From assembly GCA_005217565.1 (NCBI GenBank), contig SJCO01000013.1:62001-126000 (forward strand): 64,000 bases of DNA. Direction: 5' to 3'. Source of the stretch: Puteibacter caeruleilacunae. Lineage in GTDB: Bacteria; Bacteroidota; Bacteroidia; Bacteroidales; Prolixibacteraceae. Below, piece after piece: positions 43,809-54,800 of the stretch. A program made the translations under genes and the position numbers. Under the pieces are notes generated by a model. The model did not search any database. It saw nothing but the letters and a program-made list of their open reading frames with translations, and was not told the DNA's origin. Positions within the stretch are counted from its first letter, which is position 1. Each line of letters starts with the position of its first letter.

Positions 43809-45299
43809 TTAATTTTCAATATTAATTGGTCTACTCCTACCTGCTGTTTTATACTGTTCAAGCAGCTCTTTTAGTTCTCTGGCAACATCTTCATTTTCCA
43901 GAAAAACATTCTTCGTCTCTAACTGGTCTTCCTCCATATTATAAAGCTGTCCTTTTAATATCGGATCGCTACTTTTGTCAGGAAGATCAACATACTTCCA
44001 CATCCCTCGTCTGATAGCAAATTTCCCTGCTGCAGAGTGGAATACAGTTGCCTCTCTGATTTCATGTTTTACACACTCACCCGTTAACAATGATAGCAGA
44101 CTATAACTATCCTCACCTGCATTATCTTTGAGCTCTACTCCAGTGATCTCTGCACATGTAGCAAACCAGTCGGTGGTACTTATGGTTGCGTCAACGGTAC
44201 TCCCAGCCTTAATCTTTTGAGGCCAACGAACCATAAAAGGCACATGGTGTCCGCCATCCCAGATATCCCCCTTACGTCCTCGTCTGCCGATATTGGCCTC
44301 ATGCTGAAATCTGGTAATCTCCTCATCCGTTTGATCTGAGCCATTATCCGAAGTAAAAACGACAATGGTATTCTCCGCAATTCCTGCATCATCAATACTT
44401 TTCAGTACACGACCAACCATAGCGTCGACCATCGTAACAAAATCGCCATAGGCTCCTGCCTTCGATTTACCCTTGTATTCATCTGCAGGCAACCAAGGGG
44501 TATGTGGAGCAGTCATAGGGAAATAAAGAAAGAATGGTTCTTCCTGTCCGACTTGCTTATTGATATAAGTGACAGCCTTGGTTGTAATATGTTCCAGTAC
44601 CTTATTGTGATCAAAGTCGTTTGCCACATCACCATGTCGATAGAACAATCCTCGATCCTCCTGTTGCCAGGTCTCTACTTGTCGTTCAACCGCTGCAGTA
44701 ACCTTTCCATTCTCCACATAAACATATGGAGCGATATCCAATGAAGCAGGAAGAACATATTCGTAATCAAAACCATAATCGCTTGGTCCGCCACCAACAT
44801 GTGCCGCGTAATCCACGTTATCGGTAGAAGTCATATTCCATAAACCTCCCTCAAACAATGCTTTGGTGCTATCCTTCTTTTGCCAATTGAGTCCAAGATG
44901 CCATTTACCAATGCATGCTGTATGATATCCATTTGATTTCAATAAAGATCCCAGCGTTTCGCGGCCTTGCTCAATTAAGGCAGGTTCATGGCCAACTAGC
45001 ACGTGACTTTTAAGTCGTGAGCGCCAAGCATACCTACCAGTCAGTATACCATACCTGGTAGGAGTACAAACTGCGGCATTGGTATGCGCCTCAGTAAACG
45101 ATATTCCCTGTGACGCTAATCGATCAATATGAGGTGTATGAATCTTACTTTCTTGATTTAAACAGGATACATCACCATATCCCAGGTCATCAGCCAGGAT
45201 ATAAATGATATTGGGTTGTTGCGGTGCCTGAGTGGATGTACAGGATGCCATTGCCAGCAATCCTGCTGCTCCAGCCATTGTTACAATGTTGTTGTTCAT
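43809..45299 (-). CDS. S1-family sulfatase (Cys type)
   Basis: A 496-residue lipoprotein (lipobox LAMASC, Cys20) of the alkaline phosphatase superfamily. Ca2+ ligands are in ILADDLGYGDV (Asp37, Asp38), and the formylglycine site is Cys78 in CTPTRYGILTGR, the C-x-P-x-R signature. GKWHLG, VVFTSDNGSD and GRKGDIWDGGHHVPFMVRWP complete the active site. It needs an external maturase (anSME or FGE) to turn Cys78 into formylglycine; the FGE-like lipoprotein at 25.8 kb lacks the catalytic Cys. The GH20 neighbours suggest a sulfated GlcNAc/GalNAc or Gal target; the subfamily cannot be fixed by eye. Confidence 0.93.
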   Translation of the reverse strand: MNNNIVTMAGAAGLLAMASCTSTQAPQQPNIIYILADDLGYGDVSCLNQESKIHTPHIDRLASQGISFTEAHTNAAVCTPTRYGILTGRYAWRSRLKSHVLVGHEPALIEQGRETLGSLLKSNGYHTACIGKWHLGLNWQKKDSTKALFEGGLWNMTSTDNVDYAAHVGGGPSDYGFDYEYVLPASLDIAPYVYVENGKVTAAVERQVETWQQEDRGLFYRHGDVANDFDHNKVLEHITTKAVTYINKQVGQEEPFFLYFPMTAPHTPWLPADEYKGKSKAGAYGDFVTMVDAMVGRVLKSIDDAGIAENTIVVFTSDNGSDQTDEEITRFQHEANIGRRGRKGDIWDGGHHVPFMVRWPQKIKAGSTVDATISTTDWFATCAEITGVELKDNAGEDSYSLLSLLTGECVKHEIREATVFHSAAGKFAIRRGMWKYVDLPDKSSDPILKGQLYNMEEDQLETKNVFLENEDVARELKELLEQYKTAGRSRPINIEN

Positions 45300-45303
45300 C
45301 TTT

Positions 45304-45564
45304 TTATTCTAATATCAGTACTGTGTTAATTTCAAAGTCAGGTAGTTGATAAACCAATTGACCATCTTTCTCTTTAATCGGCTATAACTCTTTTAGTCCG
45401 TTATTCATTATTTTCAATTGTCGGGTTCCAACATTACTTAAGTCAACGTTTAATTTCCGCTGACTTACAACTTGAGTCCTTCCTTTGATATCAGGATAAT
45501 ACTTGTCTTTTGCGTCAACACTCATATAAAAGAGTGCAATAACAATTGTGATTATATATTTCAT
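45304..45564 (-). pseudogene. Decayed glycosidase-like gene with internal deletion and an in-frame amber codon
   Basis: A frame starts at 45564 with a signal peptide (MKYIITIVIALFYMSVDA), has about 40 further residues (KYYPDIKGRTQVVSQRKLN...), then meets TAG at 45382-45384. The same frame continues for 25 residues, PIKEKDGQLVYQLPDFEINT to VLILE and a TAA at 45304. The last 45 residues read like the C-terminal beta-sandwich of a glycoside hydrolase (NGLKEL-stop-PIKEKDGQ...). With no catalytic domain between the signal peptide and the C-domain, this is probably a remnant of a deleted enzyme gene, four bases upstream of the sulfatase. Confidence 0.65.
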
Positions 45565-45615
45565 AAATTGAAAGATTTATGTTTTTTAAACGCTAGTCCA
45601 ATTAGCTACTGGCTA

Positions 45616-48024
45616 TCAATTATTCCCACTAATCACTGACCTGATTACAGGTTCAAGTGCATAATCGGGATGCTGATGATCAGAACCATGCACCCATAGG
45701 AAAATACCTTTCCAATTATGATCTAATACATCCTGAGTTTTCTTTCTCATGGAAGTACGCCCTGTTAGAATGAATTGCTGATTATTAATCGTTACCAGAT
45801 CAAGGTCTGCATTTAACGCTACATTATTCTCATAGGGTTCATCAATAGTAGCCTCTACAATCCTCTTATATCCCCAGTTAGGACCACCATCAACCCAACC
45901 AAACAATCCTTGTCCGTATAAGAATTTCGTAGAATCGAGATGTGCAAAATTCTCTATATAATTCATTAAATCACCTTCATACACCTGAATAGTATAGGCA
46001 TCCACAATCTTATCTACATCCGGATCAACGTTCAAAAATCCATTATACTTTAATCCTAACCTGATTTCTTTATCAGTAGTCAGTTCTTTATTCAGCTCAC
46101 GTACCAATTCATTGTAATATCCCCAGTCTTCTTTGTTGGGCCATTCAAAGTCGTAATCCACACCTTTAATATCCAAATCGTTTTCGATCTCTTTAGCCGA
46201 CTGGACCGCCAATGCTTGTCGTGCTTTCTCTGTTCGTAGCACCTTTTGCCAAGGGCCATTAGCTACACACAGATAAATTTTTGTATTGGGATTAGTATGA
46301 GCCCTTATTTCATCCAACAGATATTCCCATCCGGAAGAATCACAACACACTTCATCAACATCCTCTCCATCAATTTTCCAATAAGAAATCAATGCCCAAA
46401 ACGCCGGATGCTTCTTATTGAGCTGATCATTCATCCAGCTTTTGATTGTTTCCTGAGACAATGATCGATGCCATAGTCGAACTTCATCCATGTACCCTTC
46501 AAAACCCTGTCCCAGGAGAAGATCAGCCCTAACCTTAGAAACCGCATTACCTACGAATTTATTGACATCTATCTCTACTGCCTGACCATTAAGCAACAAA
46601 CGTAATTGATCTTTCGCGTTACCATCATAAACTGTTGCAACATGAATCCATTGCTCTACAGGGAACTCGTAAGAAGATGATGCAAACTCATTACTCTCTT
46701 CTCCAGAAAGAGATAGCTTAACCTTTCCTTTTTTACTGGTTGCATCGAAATCACCCAATTCCAATGCAATTTGTTTCTCACCATCTCCCTTTTTATTAAA
46801 GATGAAACTATGCTCACGCCACTTTGATATATAAATCCATCCTTCAAACGTAAACTGGTTAACACCAACGGTACCTTGGTTATAATTGGTAATCAACATC
46901 CCCTTCCCACAATTCATGAAGGAATTCGAATTACCGTTAAAGTGTAGGAAAGGAGCTCTTCTGTTGTTTAGATCCTTCTTTCGAATAGAAGCATGCTTTA
47001 AAAGACCATGATTTGTTGGGCGAATATTATCCAATCCCGCATATACTCTCTTCCCGTCAACAACTGCATAATCATCTGTCGCCACGTGGGTTCCAATAAG
47101 ATAAATAGCATTGAACATACTAAAATCATATTGCTCCAGATCACCCCTCAACACCGAGAAATCGGGCATATAGGTTGCATATTCCCGATAGAAAAAATTG
47201 GGATTATCGTTGCAATCTACTCTACTTGTATTTCCCAAAAATCGGCCGTTGCAATTAACCTTCTTCTTACTTCGTGAATCAATTAACTCATCTCCATCAC
47301 CATCACAATTCCAGTAAGCAATTAGCTCATTAAAGGTTTTAGCAACAGGATCAATCGTACCTTTATATCTATCTTTTATTTCCTGTTGTGACAACACTTT
47401 AGACCAACATCTAATCTCATCAATCTTTCCTTTAAACTGTTCTCCGATGATAAGATTCGTTCTACTCATATCAGCAAGTTGATGAGCAATGGAATATTGT
47501 AAATACTCCATACTTTGCTCTCCATTTACATACACCTTTACCTTTGGAAATATTCCACCTTTATAAGTCACTGCAACATGCTGCCAATGACCAATATCAA
47601 GTTCTGTCTTTGCAATATACAAGCCCTTGTCTTCGTCATTATTGGCAAAGTATATTTTCAACTCTCCTGGCTTCTCTGAAAGCTCAATAGCTATCCAATG
47701 ATTCTTATCTGTACCTTGTTCGAAAAGTTTAGCACCCACCTGCCACGTATCCACATAAATCCAGGCCTCAATCGAAAAGTAATTCATTCCACTAAAGTGA
47801 TTAAAATTTGGTATCTCAATTTTATCAACGGATTTGCCATCAAACTTTATTGCCTTATTCATTCGTTGAGCAGATAAACTATTTCCAAACAACAGCAATA
47901 GAACCATTACCAATCCAGGCAGATTAAAACACTCTTTCTTATGAATTCCTCTATGGCTTTCGGACAAGATAGACTTCCACAACTTATTCTTTCGTAACTT
48001 GTTTTTATGAATGAAACTATTCAT
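45616..48024 (-). CDS. GH18 endo-beta-N-acetylglucosaminidase-like enzyme with two LamG modules
   Basis: An 802-residue exported protein (cleavage near NSLSAQ, residue 53; a shorter start at Met40 is possible). LamG module 1 is about residues 58-225. The GH18 barrel starts at EYATYMPDFS (280-290) and NAIYLIG (305-311), is interrupted by LamG module 2 (about 357-555), and resumes with KIYLCVANG (582) and the catalytic GVDYDFEW (Asp623, Asp625, Glu627 of DxxDxDxE). GH18 ENGases cut the chitobiose core of N-glycans. It would act outside the cell. 28 bases separate it from the GH20 gene upstream. Confidence 0.85.
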   Translation of the reverse strand: MNSFIHKNKLRKNKLWKSILSESHRGIHKKECFNLPGLVMVLLLLFGNSLSAQRMNKAIKFDGKSVDKIEIPNFNHFSGMNYFSIEAWIYVDTWQVGAKLFEQGTDKNHWIAIELSEKPGELKIYFANNDEDKGLYIAKTELDIGHWQHVAVTYKGGIFPKVKVYVNGEQSMEYLQYSIAHQLADMSRTNLIIGEQFKGKIDEIRCWSKVLSQQEIKDRYKGTIDPVAKTFNELIAYWNCDGDGDELIDSRSKKKVNCNGRFLGNTSRVDCNDNPNFFYREYATYMPDFSVLRGDLEQYDFSMFNAIYLIGTHVATDDYAVVDGKRVYAGLDNIRPTNHGLLKHASIRKKDLNNRRAPFLHFNGNSNSFMNCGKGMLITNYNQGTVGVNQFTFEGWIYISKWREHSFIFNKKGDGEKQIALELGDFDATSKKGKVKLSLSGEESNEFASSSYEFPVEQWIHVATVYDGNAKDQLRLLLNGQAVEIDVNKFVGNAVSKVRADLLLGQGFEGYMDEVRLWHRSLSQETIKSWMNDQLNKKHPAFWALISYWKIDGEDVDEVCCDSSGWEYLLDEIRAHTNPNTKIYLCVANGPWQKVLRTEKARQALAVQSAKEIENDLDIKGVDYDFEWPNKEDWGYYNELVRELNKELTTDKEIRLGLKYNGFLNVDPDVDKIVDAYTIQVYEGDLMNYIENFAHLDSTKFLYGQGLFGWVDGGPNWGYKRIVEATIDEPYENNVALNADLDLVTINNQQFILTGRTSMRKKTQDVLDHNWKGIFLWVHGSDHQHPDYALEPVIRSVISGNN

Positions 48025-48052
48025 TTGTATCTTACTGTTTTATTCATTCCAA

Positions 48053-50023
48053 TTATTCTTCCCGAAGTTTTCGTACTATACCTTCCATTCTTCCGGCACT
48101 TTCTCGAAGTCCTCCAATACGATTTCGATGTAGCCACAATTCTTTAAAATCATAAGAGATTTGCTCTAATTCATTGGCCAACACCAAACGTTCTGATAAA
48201 GGAATCTGCTTATACTCTCTAATCTTGGCTCCATGATTTTTCTGGGCGATACCAAGCTTACAACCAAACTTCGCCATGGCAACAGCTGTAAGCAATTCTT
48301 GCTTAAGTAACTCTGCATCCTCACAACGCATATCCACCTCATTAAATAGCTCCATGCTCTTCTCTAAATGAATAATAATTCCCTCTAACTCCTCTTTGGT
48401 ATACTCCGGATTGAATGCATAATTTGAATTCGGAGCTAAAGCCCTATACACACTAAAGTATCTACGTTGCCAGCCTTTATATGCATTCGTTTTTCCTAGC
48501 TGAGCTAATAGCTCCCCCATCGCTTTACCTTTATCTTTAAACACATGAAAATTAAGCGATTTAGGTACATCGATATTACGATTGGCTTCCACAGCCCATG
48601 AAACGGCGGCCCCATACAAGTAACCTGGATACGAAACCATTGATGGTTGCCAATGTCCATGATCTCCCCAATCGGTCACCAAATAACCTTTAGCCTGATA
48701 CTTCTTTCCATTCTCTGCTGCATTAATCAGGTTGCCTATTCCATTATCGTATGATCCTACAATAGTTTGCCAGGTAGAGGTACCCGGACACACATAAAAT
48801 GGCAACTTCGCTTGCTCAAACAAAGGACATTGCTTGTTAAAAGGGTGGTTTGCACAATATCCCCAAATCATTGTCACCATATCCTTAGGTAAATCTTTTA
48901 TCAGCTCATGATTGTGTAAAATCATATCACTCCAAAACATGGCCTTCTTATCGTGTCGCTTTACAAGCTCATTTAGATTGGTTATATAATCCAGATAAAC
49001 CTGACCTTTACCCTTTTTATCCACTATCTCTTTCGATCGTCCCTGTCCCAGAGTAAATACCTCATCGCAGCCAATATTCACATATTCGCTTGAGAAGTTA
49101 GGCAACAACTCATTATACAATTCTTCCATCAATTCCAATGATCCCTCTTCTGAAGGATTTAAGCTTTCTCTTGATCTTCTGCCAGACTTAGAATCTGATG
49201 GATTTTCACAAATCGCCAGATGTTTATACTCATCATGCTGCAACCAACGCTTCATGTGACCAAACGAGTTCTGATTAGGTACCAAATCAATAAAATGATC
49301 TTTACAATACTGGTCCAGTTCCAGTATTTCTTCTGCTGTCATAGGACTTGCATGTTGCCATACTTTTTTATGATTGGTATAAGCGAAGGTGTGCTCTGTG
49401 TAAAGTTGTAATTCATTCATTTTCCACGCAGACATCCGATCTACCAATTCGTAAAGGCTTTTCATTGTTGGGACCTTATCACGACTGATATCAAGCATAA
49501 TTCCGCGTTTTTCAATATCTGGAAAATCGTGTATTTCAACCTCCGGTAAATGACCTGTTACACGAGCATATGCAGTTAATTGCTTTAGTGTGGAAATGGC
49601 GTAATACAGTCCAGCTTCATCACTCGCAACAACGCTTATTAAACCACTATTTATCGAAAGGTGATATCCTTGTTCTTTATTAAATGTTTCATTCAGCTGA
49701 AGTCGAATGGACGGAATTTCATCTTTAGCCAAAGATCTTGTAATCTCTCGGGTTCCTGCCCAAGGACAAATTTCTGTTTGCAAATCTTTGACAGCCCGAA
49801 ATATTTGAGGCGAGTAATTTGTATCTAATTCAATTAGAATACGTCCCTCTTTCAGTTGCTGCATCTGAGCTCCCACCTCTATTTTCTGAGGCTGAGGAAG
49901 CAACCATTTTGCAGGTTGAAAATTCTTATTTTGAGCATAAACAGAAAAGACAGTTATTAGAACTACTAGCACTGTTAAGGTACTCTTCTTTGAATACAAT
50001 TTTTTTGGGTTTAAATTTTTCAT
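48053..50023 (-). CDS. GH20-type hexosaminidase with extended C-terminus
   Basis: A 656-residue exported enzyme (signal peptide to VYA at about 30). After a GH20 N-domain (EQGYHLSINSG, DEAGLYYAISTLKQL), the barrel has KRGIMLDISRDKVPT, MNELQLYTEHTFAY and VPNQNSFGHMKRWL, with the catalytic pair in NIGCDEVFTLGQG (Asp320, Glu321). A 130-residue C-terminal helical part (about 520-656) is not found in simple GH20. The GCDE variant and DISRD in place of DVAR suggest a specialised sub-branch, so the leaving sugar may differ from that of the two other GH20 here. Confidence 0.8.
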   Translation of the reverse strand: MKNLNPKKLYSKKSTLTVLVVLITVFSVYAQNKNFQPAKWLLPQPQKIEVGAQMQQLKEGRILIELDTNYSPQIFRAVKDLQTEICPWAGTREITRSLAKDEIPSIRLQLNETFNKEQGYHLSINSGLISVVASDEAGLYYAISTLKQLTAYARVTGHLPEVEIHDFPDIEKRGIMLDISRDKVPTMKSLYELVDRMSAWKMNELQLYTEHTFAYTNHKKVWQHASPMTAEEILELDQYCKDHFIDLVPNQNSFGHMKRWLQHDEYKHLAICENPSDSKSGRRSRESLNPSEEGSLELMEELYNELLPNFSSEYVNIGCDEVFTLGQGRSKEIVDKKGKGQVYLDYITNLNELVKRHDKKAMFWSDMILHNHELIKDLPKDMVTMIWGYCANHPFNKQCPLFEQAKLPFYVCPGTSTWQTIVGSYDNGIGNLINAAENGKKYQAKGYLVTDWGDHGHWQPSMVSYPGYLYGAAVSWAVEANRNIDVPKSLNFHVFKDKGKAMGELLAQLGKTNAYKGWQRRYFSVYRALAPNSNYAFNPEYTKEELEGIIIHLEKSMELFNEVDMRCEDAELLKQELLTAVAMAKFGCKLGIAQKNHGAKIREYKQIPLSERLVLANELEQISYDFKELWLHRNRIGGLRESAGRMEGIVRKLREE

Positions 50024-50245
50024 CTTTAAAATAAATCTATTGTAATTATATGGTTACTTAGTTGTTATTCGATCTTACTTCTTATGATACATGATAATTA
50101 CACCATACATCCCCTGATGACGATGTCAATTCAAGGCTTCTATTCATTCACTAAATATAATCCATGATAAACACTCAGCATCTGACAGTTAACAAATTCG
50201 AACCTTAATTACACAATACTCTACCTATTTCCCAATACATCAAAT

Positions 50246-50271
50246 GGCCTGAGGAAGTCCCCAGGCCATAT
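50246..50271 (-). terminator. Hairpin after susD
   Basis: ATGGCCTG (50246-50253) and CAGGCCAT (50264-50271) pair exactly, 46 bases past the SusD stop on the minus strand. No T-run follows, so it may be an attenuator or a 3'-end protector of the susCD message rather than a full terminator. Confidence 0.6.
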
Positions 50272-50316
50272 ATCTATGATAGATAACTCTAACCAAGCTA
50301 AACTATCCCACCATTC

Positions 50317-51798
50317 TTAATCAACATCCCAAAATAACTTCTGGGTTATGCTATTACTTCCCATAGCTTCAACTGCCTGCTTTACATTCTCTGTATTGTA
50401 AATAAACTCAGATGCAGGATATGACAAGCGAGATGGAAGTACTCCTCCCGTATCATCTCTTGAATAATTCTGTCCACTTCGTACAGGAATCTTTGGATAT
50501 CCAGTTCGGCGCATTTCTACAAATGATTCACAGAAATTACCGAATAATGCAACCCATTTTTGAGTCATGATCTTTTCAAAATTCTCCTCTGTTGTTGCAT
50601 TAGAATCTAATGAGGCATACTCCTGCTCCATATATTCATCGATTCTAAAAAGTTCAGGAAATTGCTGATCATCCATATTAAAATCTGGATCATTCACCGG
50701 AATAGCTCTGAATCCCCATGCTCCCAAATCTGTTTTTATTCCAGCTCTATAATATTTATTAGCCTTTTCCAAGTCCTGTGCCACACCATAACCATATAGA
50801 TGAGCCTCGGCCATCAAGAAACACACCTCACTGTATGCTAATATTTTATTCTTTGTGTATTTGACCACTTCTTCGGGAGTTGTTGATGGTTTAAGGTAAC
50901 TATCATCAATAACACCATTTGGGTATCCGACATACTCATCATCACCATTCAACTCTGCCATATGCTCCAAACGTGGATCATTATATTTCTTCATAAAATC
51001 AACCAACATAAAGCTAGGCGCCACGTTCTTCCACTCTTCATTTAAACCAAGAGCATGACCATTTGAAAACTCATCACCTGTACCCTTGAAAAGATTATCA
51101 AAATCAACTTTAGCCAAAACTTCCTTACCCCAGGCAGGTTCAGCCATTCTTAAATGCATCGCTATACGCAAACGGAAGGAATTAATAAAACGTAACCACT
51201 TTTCAGGTTTCTGATGATACACTGCATCATAATCAAATTCATGCTCATCCATCACTACGTTAAAGTTGGCCTCTGCTTCATCCAATAACTTCAGTACTCC
51301 ACGATAAATTTCCTTGTGATCATCGTATTTCGGTGTCAACTCACCTTTTCCGTAACCTGCTTCTGTAAATGGAACATTTCCGTAAGTGTCACAGAGCTTC
51401 ATAAAGACAATAGCTTCAACACATTTAATACACCCTTCCATATGCTCATGCTCATAAGGCATGCCTTTTGATACCCAACGGTATGCCTCTCTGATCTCTC
51501 GGGTTGTTCCAAAATAGTATTCAAAAATACCATCGTGATCTACTGAAGGTACAAATTCTCTTACAGCACCATGATAATAGCCGTAATAATGCCCATATTC
51601 ATTCAATATTTTTTTCTCCTTTGAGAAATAAACATCCCTAACTTTACCAATAGTCATTTGTATCAATGGAGGTACCTCCATCACCTTGATCGCATTCTTT
51701 TTGCTATTTATTTCATCGAAATCCTTTTCACATGCAGTCACTCCCAACATGACAATCAGGATAAATAAATACGATATGATTTGTTTTATCTTATTCAT
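50317..51798 (-). CDS. SusD/RagB-like glycan-binding lipoprotein
   Basis: A 493-residue surface lipoprotein (lipobox LGVTAC, Cys23) of the SusD-like type: helical TPR-like parts (EAYRWVSKGM, CVEAIVFMKLCDTYGNVPFTEAGYG, YRGVLKLLDEAEANFNVV, FINSFRLRIAMHLR), and the C-terminal ILAYSEVCFLMAEAHLYG and ATTEENFEKIMTQKWVALFGNFCESFVEMRRTGYP typical of SusD_2/RagB. It caps the SusC transporter and binds the glycan. Five bases after susC, so co-translated. Confidence 0.93.
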   Translation of the reverse strand: MNKIKQIISYLFILIVMLGVTACEKDFDEINSKKNAIKVMEVPPLIQMTIGKVRDVYFSKEKKILNEYGHYYGYYHGAVREFVPSVDHDGIFEYYFGTTREIREAYRWVSKGMPYEHEHMEGCIKCVEAIVFMKLCDTYGNVPFTEAGYGKGELTPKYDDHKEIYRGVLKLLDEAEANFNVVMDEHEFDYDAVYHQKPEKWLRFINSFRLRIAMHLRMAEPAWGKEVLAKVDFDNLFKGTGDEFSNGHALGLNEEWKNVAPSFMLVDFMKKYNDPRLEHMAELNGDDEYVGYPNGVIDDSYLKPSTTPEEVVKYTKNKILAYSEVCFLMAEAHLYGYGVAQDLEKANKYYRAGIKTDLGAWGFRAIPVNDPDFNMDDQQFPELFRIDEYMEQEYASLDSNATTEENFEKIMTQKWVALFGNFCESFVEMRRTGYPKIPVRSGQNYSRDDTGGVLPSRLSYPASEFIYNTENVKQAVEAMGSNSITQKLFWDVD

Positions 51799-51803
51799 GA
51801 CAA

Positions 51804-54800
51804 TTAAAATTTACAGTTGATTGAAACAGAAAATGTTCTGGTTGATGGCCAGATTCCGGACTCAATACCGATAGCTCCATTTTTTGTGCTCTGCAAATAA
51901 CGATCAGGATCAAAATGATCAGTATTCTTGTGCAGAATTGCAAGGTTCCTACCAATAAGTGAAATATTAGCAGACTTAATAAAGGTATTCTCTAATAGTT
52001 TCTTTGGTAGTTGATAATTGATATTTACAGAACGCAGTTTCACAAAACTTGCATCATCCATTAAGATTGCATGATTCTTTCTCTTTCGCATTTCTTTGTA
52101 ATACATTGCAGGATTCAAATACATGGCGTTATCCCCGGCATTTACTTCTCCTGTCTGTTCAAAAACAGAATTGCCAACATACTTATCAAAACCACCATAA
52201 GGGCTACCAATGGATGGACGATCTTCTCCATTTGCATCGTGCTTCGCCATTGCTGCAATCCATTCTTCACGACCAGCTAACGACTCTTTAGTGGTACCTT
52301 TATAGTTCATCTCTGCTCTACTGATACTTATAATGTCTCCTCCAACACTAAAGTCGACCAAGGCACTAACAGAAAGATTTTTATAGCGGAATTTATTCTT
52401 AACACCACCACCCCAATCACGCATAGCACTACCTAGCAGAACTTCTTCTCCCAGTGTGTTATTAGTAATTGGCATTCCGTTATTATCTACCAGCACTCTT
52501 CCCTGATCATCTTTCTTGAAATCAAATCCATAAATGGCACCATATGCTTCTCCTGGTACCGCACGAATATTACCGGTATTATTCCAAATTGTTCCAAGGT
52601 TTAACTCTGTAAGGTCACTATGTAATTCAATAACTTCCGAGTTATTCTTCGCAAAGTTGAAATCTACTTCCCATTTAAAATCCTTAGCTTTTATTGGCAC
52701 AACAGAAATACGTCCTTCAATACCATAGTTGCGTACCTCTCCAGCATTAACACTCTGACTGGTATACCCTGTTGATGTTGAAATTTTAGACCAAGGTAAT
52801 ATCTGATCAAGTGTTCGTGCATCATAGTAAGTGAAGTTGATATTGAATCGATTCTTAAATAACTGTAAATCGGCACCAACCTCCAACGATCTTGTCTTTT
52901 CTGGTTTCAGATAATAGTTCGCAATGTTTGGCGACAATGTTGTGGTTAACACTCCATTTTGCCAGAAAGTGGTATAATAGTCGTGAATAATATACGGACT
53001 TGTTGCATTACCAACCTCTGCCCATGATGCTCTTATCTTACCATACGACAGAATTTTATCTGACACATCTAATACCTTATGGAATAGGAACGATCCACCA
53101 ACTGATGGGTAAAAGAATGATCTGTTCTGTGGATTCAATGTACTCGACCAGTCATTACGTCCAGTTACATTGAAGTATAAATAGTCTTTATAGTTCAAAT
53201 CAAATGTTCCATAAAGAGAATTAACCGCTTTCTCACTATAAGATGGAGATCCCCAGGTTGACTTAGCATTCTGAAATACATAGTTCGTATTTCCATTAAA
53301 TCCATACCCTGTCAAATTCACAGAATGTGATTCCTGATAGTAACGGTTACCACCAAAGTTGGCTGTATATTTTAAGTCCTTTGTAATCTTACTGTTACTA
53401 GTAATCATAAAGCTCAGGTTTCTACTTTTGTAGTACCCTTGACTTTCTCCGATATTACCTTCCCACATGTAACTCCTTGAAAATTTAGGAACCATGTTAT
53501 AGGAATTGTAATGGTTCTCATCAAACGCATATTTCACATTTGCTTTTAACCATTTGGCAATCTTGTATTCTAATTTTAAATGTCCTGTAATACGAGTCTT
53601 CTCATCCTCATTTTCATTCTCATAAATAGTCCAGAATGGATTGGAATCAAATTCACTCTTTCCAAAAGCAACAGGAGCACCATCAATCATACGATAAGTC
53701 TCCCAGTAGTCCTCCTGTGTATCAGAACGACCATATTTATAATCCCTCAAATCATCTATTCTGAATGAACGAGGACCAGTAACCAATCCAAGGAAACCAG
53801 AACGAGAGCGTCCCATCATACTTCTATTCTTACTATCCTCAACGGTATAGCTAAGCTTGGTATCCAAATCAAAGTTATCGGTAAGTTTATGCGTTACACG
53901 TGTTGTTAGTGTATAACGGTTTTGCTCACTATTATCAAGAATAGGTTTATAATTACGACTACTGATACTTACCATATGAGTTCCTTTGTCGGATGCTCCT
54001 GACAAGGTTACGTTGTTATCGAAAGAGGTACCTGTTTCAAAGTAATCTTTGTAGTTATCTGGTTGTGGATCAAATGTACGAATAGGGTGTTCTCTTCGCC
54101 ATCCCAAACGATACTGTTGACCTTCCATTTTAGGCCCCCAGCTACCATAACTCTTCATATAAGTGATTGGTAAACCATCCTCGTAGTAACCATCCCACTC
54201 ACCGACTTTATTCACATTATATCCATGACCATAAACATTCTGCAAATCAGGCCACACATAGGCTTGTTCCATAGAATAAGTACTGGTATAGCTTACTCCA
54301 AGTCCCTTTTGTTTTCTTCCTTTCTTAGTCGTGATAATGATTGCTCCGTTAGCAGCCATAGAACCATACAATGCGGCAGCATTTGCCCCTTGCAATACAG
54401 TGATACTTTCAATACTGTTTGGATCAATATCATCCAAACCGCTACCCATATCACGGTAGTTATCCTGGTGCCCTGCCGAACTTTTTATACTTGGATTATT
54501 ATATGGAACCCCATCAACAACAATTAGTGCCTCATTATCACCAGTAATAGATGAATAACCACGCAATACAATCTTTGTACTACCCATCATGTTACCTGAT
54601 TCTACAACCTCCAGTCCAGGAACATTACCTTTGATACTGGTCATCACGTTAGGATCTCTATTCTCAGTAACCTCTTTACTGCGAATTACTGTCATGGCAT
54701 TCGCCTGGGCATCCTCATTAATTTTCAATCCAAGTGCACCATATACTGCAACTTCATCAATATCCTGAGCAGATTCCTTCATGGTAATATTTATAATCTT

